Positions 1 to 8,312 of a DNA stretch of 64,000 bases are shown here, in pieces. Within the stretch, counting starts at the first letter, position 1; every line of letters begins with the position of its first letter. The notes under the pieces are model-generated. The model saw nothing but the letters and a program-made list of their open reading frames with translations, was not told where the DNA came from and did not search any database. The position numbers and the translations under genes are program-made. The DNA is from Hygrocybe punicea (Eukaryota; Basidiomycota; Agaricomycetes; Agaricales; Hygrophoraceae), in the NCBI GenBank assembly GCA_963556145.1, contig OY744464.1, forward strand, positions 6,857,508-6,921,507, in the 5' to 3' direction.

Positions 1-49
1 GCTTGCGAAGAACGGTGTGGGGACTTGGGGGGTTGTACGAGGTGGTGGG

Positions 50-1465
50 TCATCCAACGAAGGGAGGCGAGGCCGGGGACGTCGAATAGGTGGGTGCATG
101 AGGTGGATTGACATGGCACGCGAGTGGAGCCTCGAGAACGGCAGGGGCAGCTGGTACGGACTCGTGAGGGACGCTGTGGGGTGCTGAGATGTCGTACGAG
201 GCAGTGGGTGGTCCAACAATGGCGTGAGCGGCCGGGGATGTCGAATATGCCGGGTCGCGAGGCAGGGTGACGTGGAACACGTTTGGGGACTCGATAACGG
301 TGGGGACAGTCTGTGTGGGCTCGCGACGGACGGTGTAGGGCTCTGGTACATGGTACGACGCGTCGGGTGATCCAACAGAAGTGGTATAGGCTGGGGACGT
401 TGAATACATGGGGTCGCGAGGCTGGGTGACCTGGAACACGGCCGGATTGCTGTAAACGCACGGGACCGAATCGTTTTGGATGTTTGAGGTGCACGGGGGG
501 CTGTACGAATGCATAGGGGATGGTCTGCGGGGTGGTACGAAGCCGGGGGACGCGGGAGACGTGGGGTCGCGTTTCTGATGTTGTAGGGCCTTGGACTCGA
601 CGGACTGGGTCCACCATGGCGACGACGTCGTGCGTGGGGGTGCTGGGGCATGTACTGTCGCGTGCGACGCGGTCTGTGGGTGGTAGACACGTGGTGACGC
701 GTTTGGCGGGCTGGATACACAAGTTTGCGATTGGTGACGTGGCACGCGGCCGGGTTGTCCTAACTGGCGTGGGTTTTGCTCGTTTGGGTTGTTGACAGTG
801 AATGGAGGGCCTTGGGACGCGGCACGAGGTCGCTGGATGTCGAATGGGAGAGCTGCGGGTTGGCGTTGGCGTTGTGTGGGTGCTGCAGGTTGGTGATGGC
901 CCGAGACAGTGGTAAGAGGCTGTGTGGGCTCTTTCTGGCATGTCAAAGGCGCTTGCGTGGTTCCGGTGGGTCGAGAGGCGGCATGACTGGGTGTCTGAGC
1001 GTTGTCTGGTGGCACCGGAACAGGTTGGCAGCGGGTTCGACAGGTTTGGATATGCTTTCCCGTGCGGGACCCTCTGTAACAACTAACCGGTACATACTTT
1101 TGTCCACAGGCACAAAAACCTTCCCTTTGCTTCTCTTTTTCACCTAATCCAGCCTGTAGTTGTTCTAGTTCTTGAACCCGACTTGTTTCAGGTACTTGTG
1201 CTACACTTGGTGTATTTTTGTCATTTTTGGGGTCTTCGGAGGCGGAAGTCGGGTGGTAAACAAAGGAATGGAAGTAGATGGCAATGTAATACATGAGAAC
1301 ATAGGAAAAAGAGAGAACAAAGCTGAGGGAAATTGACAATAAACGAAAGTCGGGTTTGTTGGCATGTGACGTGTCACTGGCTCTGGGACTTGCGAGGGGG
1401 AACGGCTGCCATCGGGGAGGTGCGAGAAACCTATAAATAAGCAAGTGGAGGCTGGATAACATCTT
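50..1465 (-). CDS. Proline-rich gag-like protein of E1-L with 53-residue repeats (C-terminus interrupted)
   Basis: The frame is open from upstream of the LTR. The start at 1465 is the first Met downstream of the primer site and is only a guess. About residue 110 (from this Met) lies a Cys-rich motif, CAC-GQKY...GKHIQTC-RTRC, resembling a small zinc-binding treble-clef. The rest is Pro/Thr/Ser-rich. The C-terminal ~150 residues are tandem copies of a ~53-residue unit marked by YSTSPA, VG-P-ASY and PRDP. The frame meets a TGA at 50-52 inside another repeat unit, although recognisable repeats continue to position 1. I infer a gag-like role only from its position after an LTR and primer site; no capsid fold or CCHC knuckle is seen. 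The right copy (62280-63560) is the homologous but frameshifted version. Confidence 0.5.
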   Translation of the reverse strand, partial: KMLSSLHLLIYRFLAPPRWQPFPLASPRASDTSHANKPDFRLLSISLSFVLSFSYVLMYYIAIYFHSFVYHPTSASEDPKNDKNTPSVAQVPETSRVQELEQLQAGLGEKEKQREGFCACGQKYVPVSCYRGSRTGKHIQTCRTRCQPVPVPPDNAQTPSHAASRPTGTTQAPLTCQKEPTQPLTTVSGHHQPAAPTQRQRQPAALPFDIQRPRAASQGPPFTVNNPNEQNPRQLGQPGRVPRHQSQTCVSSPPNASPRVYHPQTASHATVHAPAPPRTTSSPWWTQSVESKALQHQKRDPTSPASPGFVPPRRPSPMHSYSPPCTSNIQNDSVPCVYSNPAVFQVTQPRDPMYSTSPAYTTSVGSPDASYHVPEPYTVRREPTQTVPTVIESPNVFHVTLPRDPAYSTSPAAHAIVGPPTASYDISAPHSVPHESVPAAPAVLEAPLACHVNPPHAPTYSTSPASPPFVG

Positions 1466-1598
1466 CAGGAAGCTTTTGAAGCTACGAGGCGACGACGAGG
1501 TGCAGGAAATCTTTTTTTGCAGCCGAAAAAGAGGGTTTTTATTCCAAAAGTGGCAAGCAGGGTATAGAAATACAAGGAGAGTGAAGTGAGCTGACAGA

Positions 1599-1616
1599 TC
1601 CTCGCGGTGGGCTCCA
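1599..1616 (-). other. tRNA primer-binding site of E1-L
   Basis: The minus strand reads TGGAGCCCACCGCGAGGA two bases after the LTR end. It begins with the TGG expected opposite a tRNA CCA end. Its complement fits a tRNA 3' end: T-stem strand CTCGC, 7-nt acceptor strand GGTGGGC, discriminator T, then CCA. The same 18-mer serves E1-R (62035-62052) and Gy1 (59658-59675). Confidence 0.75.
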
Positions 1617-1618
1617 GA

Positions 1619-1838
1619 TGTGGTGAACGCGGCCTGGGTAGGTGCGGATTCATTGTGTGCAAGTTCTTGTCGTTGGGGTGAAAACCCAAAACTCAACTTG
1701 TTTGTATGTATGCACACAAAACACTATATAGGTACTGTATAGTATCTATAAAAGGGATAAGGAAATGGGAAATGCAGAGGGAAGGGGGATAAAGGAAAAT
1801 AGAGGGAATACGTGCCCAGGGAGATACCAGTCTCTACA
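1619..1838 (-). repeat. 5' LTR of E1-L
   Basis: On the minus strand it begins TGTAGAGAC (at 1838) and ends ...CCACA (at 1619), followed by TC and the primer site. Aligned by eye to 61849-62032 it shares the start, a GGGYACGTATTC block, an ACAAGTTGAGTTTTGGGTTT block and the CCCAGGCCGCGTTCACCACA end. It is 220 bp against 184 bp in the right copy, so the two copies have diverged by indels in the middle. Confidence 0.7.
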
Positions 1839-1980
1839 TTGAACGCAGACCGAACGCGTTGAAGCTGTTCGACGTGGTTCCGGTTCCGGTTCGGCATTTG
1901 GCTGAACTGAACCAACGGTTTCGGTTCCGGTTTTCCAAAAAAGTTGAAAAACCAGACCGAACTGAACTTCGGCAACACTA
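1839..1980. mobile_element. Clipped end of a non-autonomous hAT-type element (hM0)
   Basis: The segment ends ...CTTCGGCAACACTA at 1980 and is full of GGTTCGGTT/AACCGAAC repeats. It is the same terminal structure as in the complete copies at 10552-11900, 24382-25649 and 26240-27464. The other end is not in the window because E1-L is inserted at 1838/1839. The 8 bases after it (1981-1988, TGCATGGG) would be one half of the target duplication. It interrupts the gag-like gene of the DIRS-type element that follows. Confidence 0.7.
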
Positions 1981-2401
1981 TGCATGGGAACCCACCGTGG
2001 AAGCCACCGTGTTCATCTTCCCACTACAAGAACATGAACTACATCGTTTCGGACGTTACACATCTGGACTCTTTGCGGCCCTCCCGGCTGAACAACACCA
2101 ATGCGTCATCACCCTTGACAAAGGCATCCGCATCCACGTCACACAGCACTGCGATCTCCTCCTTACCAACACCAACGAGTTCGTGAACCTCCAACTCCAC
2201 TGGATCCACTCATGGGACAGACAACTCGAACCACGACATGCAGCTGGAATCACCCCTCAATCTCGGCGCCGAGATGGGTGCCGCTGTTGGAATGACAATA
2301 AGTGCCCCAACTCCATGAACAAGTGCAACTATGTCCACCATTGCTCTAAGTGTCACTCCACCTCGCACAGGGCTCCTGACTGCCCACCCAAGCAACCCTG
2401 A
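1981..2401 (+). pseudogene. Gag-like protein of the DIRS element, 5'-truncated
   Basis: The frame that is open to the stop at 2399-2401 ends in a Cys/His cluster, C-R-C-WNDNK-C...C-NYVHH-C-SK-C...H-RAPD-C. I recognise this pattern as the nucleic-acid-binding tail of gag-like proteins in fungal DIRS elements. The upstream ~100 codons (GRYTSGLFAAL, TLDKGIRIHV) also fit that family. Its natural start lies left of the inserted hAT end; the frame reads back through the MITE to 1859, which is not original coding. The RT frame follows within about 75 bp. Confidence 0.55.
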
Positions 2402-2474
2402 TCCTTGGTCCCGCTGACTGAAGTATGCCCGCTATCTGGTCTGGGATGAGATTGGCCCAGAACGCCTTTCCATT

Positions 2475-4214
2475 GTGCTGTCCAGCCTCCATGAACCGCC
2501 TGTGCCGACAGTCCCCCAGAACAAACTCCGAAACATGGCCGCCCTCTCCACGATCCACGAGCACCCGGAACTTTTTACAATCGTGACCCCCATCCGTGTG
2601 GATGTTTTCATGAGTTATCTCGCCTCCCACCCCAACCGTCCCTTTGTGGACTCCATGTGCAACGCTTTACGTGTCGGTTTCTGGCTGTGGGCCCAGACAT
2701 CCGGCCTCGACTACCCAACAACTTGGGACAATTCGCACCGGCTGATCACTGACCCTTCCCACCATGCCTTCCTATTGGAACAGTGCGACGCGGAGGTCGC
2801 CCTCGGCCAGCTTTCACTGTCCTTTGGTGCCGACCTCCTCCCCGGCATGTACAGCATGCCCCTTGGCATCATACTCAAGCCGCATTCTTCGAAGCTCCAT
2901 ATGGTGGTCAACCAGAGTGTGGAACCCTACTCGCAGAATTCTTTAATTCCCAAGGAGGATTGCTTCGTCCGGATGGACAACTTGCACCAACTTGGCTCCA
3001 CCTTGCGCCGTGCCCATGCTGCTCACCCCAACCGTTGTCTCATTGTCTTCAAGTCCGACATGTCTCGTGCATACTGCTTGATGCCCATGGCGCCACTCTG
3101 GCAAATCCGTCAAGTAATGACCTTCGACGCCGAATGCTTCGTGAATCGTTGCAACCATTTTGGTAATGGTGCTGGTGGGCACGTTTTCAGTTCCTTCGCT
3201 TGCCTTGTCACCTGGATCGCAGTCTACATCATCCTTATTTTGGACCTCTTCACATACATCGACGATAACTTCTCTTGGGAATTCGCCAATGAACTCGCAT
3301 GGTATGGCCCCTACAACAAGGTTATGCCGACCAAGCAGGTCCACCTACTCGGCCACTGGGATGACCTCAGGATCCCCCATGAGGAGAAGAAACAGGAATG
3401 GGGAGAGTCCCTCATGATCATTGGCTTCCAGGTTGACCCCAATGCTCTCACCATCACCATGCCCCCTGACCACCGCGCCGAACTCCTGGAGGCCCTCCAT
3501 ACCTTCGCCACCCCCGGCCGCCACTATCCCCTACACGACTTCCAATGTATGGCTGGCTGGGTAAATTGGGCACTCAATGTTTACCCCCTTTTGCGCCCTG
3601 GCCTGTCCTCTTTGTATCACAAGATGTCCGGGATGTCCATTCCCCATGAGTGCCTCTGGGCAAACTCTGCTGTTGTCCATGAGCTCTCCTGGATTGCATC
3701 ACACATTGAGGCGTCCGCAGGTATCCACCTGCTCTCCTCCGTTGCTTGGTCTGCACCCGATGCCAACTTTACTTTATTTTCGGATGCCTGCCCGACCGGG
3801 ATGGGTTTCTGGTCCCCACGCCTACTTTGCAGTCACCAGTGCCTGTTCAGCATCCCTTACCAGTGTATTTTCTACCTCGAGACCCTCACTGTCCTCTCTG
3901 CCCTGCATTACACTATACTCAATGTCTGCCCCCTTCCCTCGCACATTGCTCTGTTCACTGACGACACCAACACCGTCGATGTTTTCAACACCCTCCATGC
4001 CCTGCTGTCCCATAACCCCATTTTGATCGCTGCGGTCGACCTCTCCATCCACTTCAATGTCCAGTTCCGGGACTTCCACATCCCTGGTGTTGACAACATC
4101 ATCGCAGATGCTCTCTCACGTGGCCACAACGACCTTGTTCACTATACTGCCCCGATTATGCGCATCGTCTCCTTTGAACCCCCTCATCTTCCGCTGGGGG
4201 CAGCACCATTATGA
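2475..4214 (+). CDS. Reverse transcriptase-RNase H of the DIRS element
   Basis: 579 residues. It copies element RNA into DNA and degrades the RNA strand. Visible RT signs are MPLGIILKPHS--LHMVVNQS (about residue 130), KSDMSRAY (about 195) and the catalytic box FTYIDDNFSW (about 260). An RNase H-like region follows with LFSDACPTGMG (about 437), ALFTDDTNTVD (about 495) and a closing IIADALSRG (about 550). The frame is open upstream of the chosen Met (residues encoded from about 2420 also look conserved), so the true start may be earlier. The stop at 4212-4214 overlaps the ATG of the recombinase frame at 4211 as ATGA, suggesting coupled reinitiation. No internal stop is present. Confidence 0.8.
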   Translation: MLSSLHEPPVPTVPQNKLRNMAALSTIHEHPELFTIVTPIRVDVFMSYLASHPNRPFVDSMCNALRVGFWLWAQTSGLDYPTTWDNSHRLITDPSHHAFLLEQCDAEVALGQLSLSFGADLLPGMYSMPLGIILKPHSSKLHMVVNQSVEPYSQNSLIPKEDCFVRMDNLHQLGSTLRRAHAAHPNRCLIVFKSDMSRAYCLMPMAPLWQIRQVMTFDAECFVNRCNHFGNGAGGHVFSSFACLVTWIAVYIILILDLFTYIDDNFSWEFANELAWYGPYNKVMPTKQVHLLGHWDDLRIPHEEKKQEWGESLMIIGFQVDPNALTITMPPDHRAELLEALHTFATPGRHYPLHDFQCMAGWVNWALNVYPLLRPGLSSLYHKMSGMSIPHECLWANSAVVHELSWIASHIEASAGIHLLSSVAWSAPDANFTLFSDACPTGMGFWSPRLLCSHQCLFSIPYQCIFYLETLTVLSALHYTILNVCPLPSHIALFTDDTNTVDVFNTLHALLSHNPILIAAVDLSIHFNVQFRDFHIPGVDNIIADALSRGHNDLVHYTAPIMRIVSFEPPHLPLGAAPL

Positions 4215-5192
4215 CTCCAACGACTCATTCAGCCAGGCAACCCTGTAGGGTCCCTTGGCTGATGTCACGACTGCAGCACGAACGTGCCATCGCAGTGGGC
4301 TGTGCGATCGAACATAGTACTGCTGCCGCTTACTCTTCTGCACTCGAATCTTATCTTTCTTTCTGTTCCGACCACCACTTCTCACCTGCCCTGACCGTGG
4401 ACACCTTCAGCTTCTATATCATTTACATGTGCTACCATATCAAGCCCTTCCATCGACAACTACCTTTCCGGCATCTGCAACCAGCTCGAGCCGTTCTACC
4501 CCGACGTTCACGCACTCCGTCGCCACCACCTTGTCGCCAAGACCCTCGCCGGTTGCAAGAAGCTACGTTCCACCACTGTCACATGCAAACGCGCCCTGTC
4601 CCAGATGGAGCTCTCGTCCCTCTGCCCCTCTTACCCCATCCACCCTTGTCATGATGATGCCCTCTTCCTCACACTCATCTCGACAGCCTTCCACGGCCTC
4701 CTCCGCCTCGGTGAACTCATTTGGCCAGACTCGCTTCCCCTCCAGGACTACCACAAGGTCGTGATGCGCAGCTCTGTCTCACTTCACCCCCACTCGTTTG
4801 ACTTCTTCCTCCCTGGACACAAAGCTGACCGTTTCTTCAAGGGCTCTCATGTTCTTATTCATCACACCACGACCCTGGACAACCCCCTGCATCTCTTCAC
4901 CCATTATCTCCAATCATGCGACCGCCTTTTTCCTTTCCACCCTGAACTTTTCCTCCATTCTGACGGTTCGATTCCCACCCGTTCCTGGTTCCTCCACTAC
5001 TTACACTGCCATTTCCTGGATCCCTCCATTGGTGGCCACTGCCTGCGCTCTGGTAATGCCAACGACCTCGCTTCCACTGGCGTGCCACCTTATCTGATCC
5101 AATGCATTGGCCGGTGGGCCTCTGACGCCTGGCAGATCTACGTGCGCAAACACCCGACGCTACAAGCCGCTTTCTTATTTGCCCAGCGCTGA
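4211..5192 (+). pseudogene. Tyrosine recombinase of the DIRS element, one frameshift
   Basis: This would integrate the circular cDNA by site-specific recombination. The N-terminal SAM-like part (STAAAYSSALESYLSFC) is read from ATG 4211. About 4440-4450 the coding similarity jumps to the frame that runs to 5192, so one indel separates the halves. The C-terminal half shows the catalytic signs of the family: first Arg in GLLRLGEL, H-x-x-R in GGHCLRSG, a Trp in IGRWASDAW and the candidate nucleophile Tyr in QIYVRKHP. Apart from the frameshift the catalytic residues I can place are intact. Confidence 0.75.
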
Positions 5193-5389
5193 CCTCTTCC
5201 GGTGCTCACCATCACCCTCTTGGGTTCACCTCTTCATCTCCTTTTACTTGGACCTTTCCCTTTCTGGACTTTTACTTCTGTTTCTTGCCTACGCTCGGAC
5301 ACCTCTCTTCTCATACAACTTTGGACTTTTTTACTACTTCCCACTCCCAACCTCCTTTTTTAACTCTCCCAAATCTCTTTAGCTTTTAG

Positions 5390-5446
5390 CACCGCACCGG
5401 TTCTTCTCGTGTTGTACATACTTATCAATTCTGGGCCTTGCCGCTG
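5390..5446 (+). repeat. Direct repeat 1 of the DIRS 3' end (candidate B1)
   Basis: The block starts GCACCGCACCGGTTCTTCTC and ends ATTCTGGGCCTT. It recurs almost unchanged at 5831-5884 (a GT deletion and one C/T change). It lies 200 bp after the recombinase stop, as expected for the first half of a split direct repeat. Confidence 0.55.
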
Positions 5447-5830
5447 TTTCAGGGCAAGGCCGCATTCACTTACCTCTTTCACCAAAAAACTGAAAGGTGC
5501 TTGATTAGCTGAGTTTAAAGTTTCTTTATTATAGTCTAATCATGCCTGACATTATGGTTCAAGACTCGTATGGACTGCACTCGCCTCCACAATCGAGAGC
5601 CCTTGTGCCTCTCCTTTCCTCGAGTTTCACCCCCAGGGTTTCCACCCCTTTTTCTCATGTTGTGGTTTCACTTCATTTCTTTATTTACTTTGGGGGAGAT
5701 GATTCTGCTACCAGCCCTTTTGTCTCCTCCAAAGTATGTTGTTCCTTATTTTCTCTTGTTTCTTCTGATCTCTCGTAGACTTTAGTTTTTTGGTTTTCTC
5801 GCACCCACCCTTACCGCACCCCTATTTTGT

Positions 5831-5884
5831 ATTGCACCGCACTGGTTCTTCTCGTTGTACATACTTATCAATTCTGGGCCTTAT
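5831..5884 (+). repeat. Direct repeat 2 of the DIRS 3' end (candidate B2)
   Basis: Second copy of the ~52-bp block at 5390-5446. Sequence character changes abruptly to AT-rich right after it, so I take it as the element end. The 384 bp between the two copies (pyrimidine-rich, with no convincing coding region) would be the A2 segment. Confidence 0.5.
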
Positions 5885-6726
5885 ACCGGAAATCAGTATA
5901 TAAAGCTGGCACATCAGGACTTTCAACATTTAGTTGGGATCTAAAGTTATTTCTAAAGTTAGCAGCAAAATATAATCTTTAGATTTACATTTAGGCCAAG
6001 TCTAAATATTGAATTTAAGTCATGAATAAATAAATGTCCAAATTAATTGTTTTCTCTTGCCTTTAGATCAGTCCTGCAATCAAAATAATTATCAGTGCTA
6101 ATTGTAGAGGGAAAGTATCATTTAGATTTGAGTTTACTCATGTTTGCTAGTCCAAATTTAGGCATCACTTAAAGGCAAACTGAAATTTATAATTTTGATT
6201 GAATAAAAATATTTAATTTAATGGATATCAAAATGTACCATTTTGGTAGTTGTCAAAATTTAAGATTCCATCAGAACTAAAGTGATTGTATGCTCCTATC
6301 GCCCACCCGTTGCCCACTCACTGCCTACTCACTGCCCATGTGCACGTTATCGGGCACGCTCATCGCCCACCCATCCTCTCACTGCCCACATGCACATCAG
6401 TCTTCGGCAGGTTTCCAGATCGAGGTGTTTAGTCACAAGTCACAACAACAACAAACAACATGACAATGATGAGGCAACAACGACAACAACGACAATGACA
6501 GCAACAATAACGACAATGACAACGACAACGGCAACAGACAATGACAGTGACCATCAGCGAGGCTGGAGGAGTTGTGTGCCAACTCTCCAGCCAAGGTAGG
6601 TCTCCATCACCTGACACTCTTGTTGCCTGCTGACTACTTCGTCAGACACCATCGGCCCTTGAGGTGGATGGAGTGGCCAACAATGACATAGCGACCGATG
6701 AGGACAATGATGAGGATGATGGTATC
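5885..6726. other. Intergenic; AT-rich then CAA/CAACGA microsatellite
   Basis: 5885-6280 is AT-rich with no convincing ORF. 6290-6400 repeats a GCCCACCC/CACTGCCCA motif. 6436-6560 is an imperfect CAA/GACAAC microsatellite. The segment 6560-6610 (GTTGTGTGCCAACTCTCCAG) resembles, reversed, the GGTGGGCGCACCACCCTCCCAG segment inside the hAT MITE at 11200, so a MITE remnant is likely. No gene seen. Confidence 0.5.
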
Positions 6727-7127
6727 TGTAATGCGATGGAGTAAGCCGAAGGTTTTACTTCACAAGACAGTTTTTAGAGAAAGGGGCTTAGGTTCCGAAG
6801 GTGGTCAATCTTAGAGTAAGAGGAAGTGATTGAGTTGCATGTTATATGAAATTTAAAGTCTACAGTACATGCTGAAAGTAGACTACTTATATAGTTCAAG
6901 GAAGTGGCTATGTTATGAGGAAAGGGATAGGGGCTATGCGCCCGAGCATATGGTGATAAGGGATGAAACATATATGAAAGGAGATATCATACAGCATTTG
7001 TCGTATGATATGACTAAGCAGAGGGAAAGGGCAGCACATATGTGAAAGGAATGACTAAGGACAGCGGAAGAGGAGAGGGAAAGGGAAAAGGAAAAAGTAA
7101 GCATGTCTTAGCTAAGAAATCATAACA
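6727..7127 (-). repeat. Probable 3' LTR of Gy2
   Basis: On the minus strand the segment starts TGTTATGATTTC (at 7127) and ends GCATTACA (at 6727), so it has TG...CA ends. It contains a TATA-like ACTATATAAG at 6886-6895 followed by short direct repeats, as in an LTR promoter. There is no second LTR in the window to confirm the borders. Confidence 0.45.
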
Positions 7128-7628
7128 CTCTACCAGCCTAAGAGACATACGACCACATATAATCCTTCAACATCCAACCCAGATACTGCTCACAGTCACA
7201 AAGGAGAGAGGGAGGAAGGTTATCCTCGCAACAAAGCCCATAAATCCAATCAAAGGTTGATTGACGTAAGGCGTGGCATTGTAGTCAGTCACTGTCATCG
7301 CATCGGAAGCATGGAAAGGGGCACGAATGAGAATGTGAACATGAATGAGAACGAGAATGACCTCTATGGGGAAAGGGTGTGATCGGAAGGGAAGGAAGGG
7401 GAGCAGGAGCATTCAACCAAGCATCGAAGTCACCATTGAGGGGAATGAAAAAGGTGTTAGGTGACAAAGAAGAATGAGAGGGAGGAGGGGAAGACGAGAT
7501 GAGCGGTAGCAATGAACTCAGCGAAAGGATCATCATTGTTCATGCATGACTCGTCATAGTCTTCTGCGTCATCTGCGATCTCCATAAAATCTTCTTGCTC
7601 ATCGGTTACCTCAATTGAGTGTCCATTG

Positions 7629-8312
7629 TCAGTATGGACTGACAGGGGGCGTGAGGAGGAAATTTCCATTGCAGGCCTGGATGCAACGGTACAGGACTTC
7701 ATTGTCAGCGAAACCGAGGGGATGGGTATAACTTCGTTGCCAGAATTCAGCGGGGAGGTTGACTTTGATATGGTGGTTAGGAAAGAATTTGTTGAGGATG
7801 GATTGGAGGGAGGCCAGGAGATTGATGATGTAAACAACCTTACGATAGGTCCAAGGAAGGAGAAAGGATTGTTGGAGCAAATGGAGGACATAATTGAGAT
7901 GTGTGACACCAGGGGCTTCAGAATGGACGAGGCGAATGAAGATGGGGGAACACCACTGGGTCAACACGAACCAGAGAGGAGAACATTCAGGCCAAGCAGA
8001 AGGATCGTCCCAAAGATGTTCAGGGGGCCAATCGTAGTCACGACGAGTGGTATGGTACATATACCGTGGGATGACCAACTGAGGAGGGGTGGGACGAGGA
8101 TCGTCGTCAAAACAGTCAAGATGAATAGAGAATTGGAAGTGATGATACTTGGCGAGAATGTGTTTAGAATGACGAAGGGAAAGCCCTAAGTCAAGGTGAT
8201 GAAAGTGGGGAATGATGTTGTAGAGGTGCAGTGCAATGATGGGCAGAAGGCAAAAGAGCGAAGAAGGTGGAAAAAAGATGTCAGAGTTTATATAGGAAAT
8301 TGGTAATGACAT
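7629..8312 (-). CDS. Extra ORF downstream of pol in Gy2 (227 aa, unknown)
   Basis: Starts with ATG at 8312-8310, which shares its A with the pol stop (TGATG), and ends at 7629. It has a hydrophobic N-terminus (SSLFCLLPIIALHLYNII), a Trp/Pro-rich middle (YDWPPEHLWDDPSAWPE) and no motif I can name. An acidic stretch (EQEDFMEIADDAEDYDES) follows in another frame at 7457-7620 and could be its frameshifted C-terminus. The position is that of env in retroviruses, but nothing else suggests an envelope. A 187-codon antisense frame overlaps it. Function unknown. Confidence 0.4.
   Translation of the reverse strand: MSLPISYINSDIFFPPSSLFCLLPIIALHLYNIIPHFHHLDLGLSLRHSKHILAKYHHFQFSIHLDCFDDDPRPTPPQLVIPRYMYHTTRRDYDWPPEHLWDDPSAWPECSPLWFVLTQWCSPIFIRLVHSEAPGVTHLNYVLHLLQQSFLLPWTYRKVVYIINLLASLQSILNKFFPNHHIKVNLPAEFWQRSYTHPLGFADNEVLYRCIQACNGNFLLTPPVSPY

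Larger units (their letters stand above)
1..1838 (-). mobile_element. Short-LTR retroelement, left copy (E1-L), truncated by window edge
   Basis: Read on the minus strand, this holds a 220-bp LTR (1619-1838), a tRNA primer site and the start of an internal region coding for a proline-rich protein. The same order and closely similar sequence recur on the plus strand at 61849-64000, so the two window edges carry opposite-facing copies of one family. No reverse transcriptase is visible because the element runs off the window. The LTR abuts an hAT-type element end at 1839, so E1-L probably landed inside that older element. The Gypsy or Copia assignment cannot be decided from what is visible. Confidence 0.75.
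1981..5884 (+). mobile_element. DIRS-type tyrosine-recombinase retroelement (5' end missing)
   Basis: In order: a gag-like fragment with a Cys/His cluster, a reverse transcriptase/RNase H ORF, and a tyrosine recombinase instead of an integrase. That order is the hallmark of the DIRS order of retrotransposons, which lack LTRs and use split or inverted repeats. Behind the recombinase a ~52-bp sequence occurs twice as a direct repeat (5390-5446 and 5831-5884), consistent with the B1-A2-B2 arrangement of split-direct-repeat DIRS relatives. The upstream part (A1 and the start of gag) is cut off by the hAT element at 1980. Confidence 0.75.

Noticed and set aside
520..1147. Plus-strand ORFs of 91 and 123 codons
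   Set aside because: Antisense to the repeat-coding frame of E1-L and without features of their own.
7626..8189. 187-codon plus-strand ORF
   Set aside because: Antisense to the Gy2 downstream ORF, which has the better context (TGATG overlap with pol).
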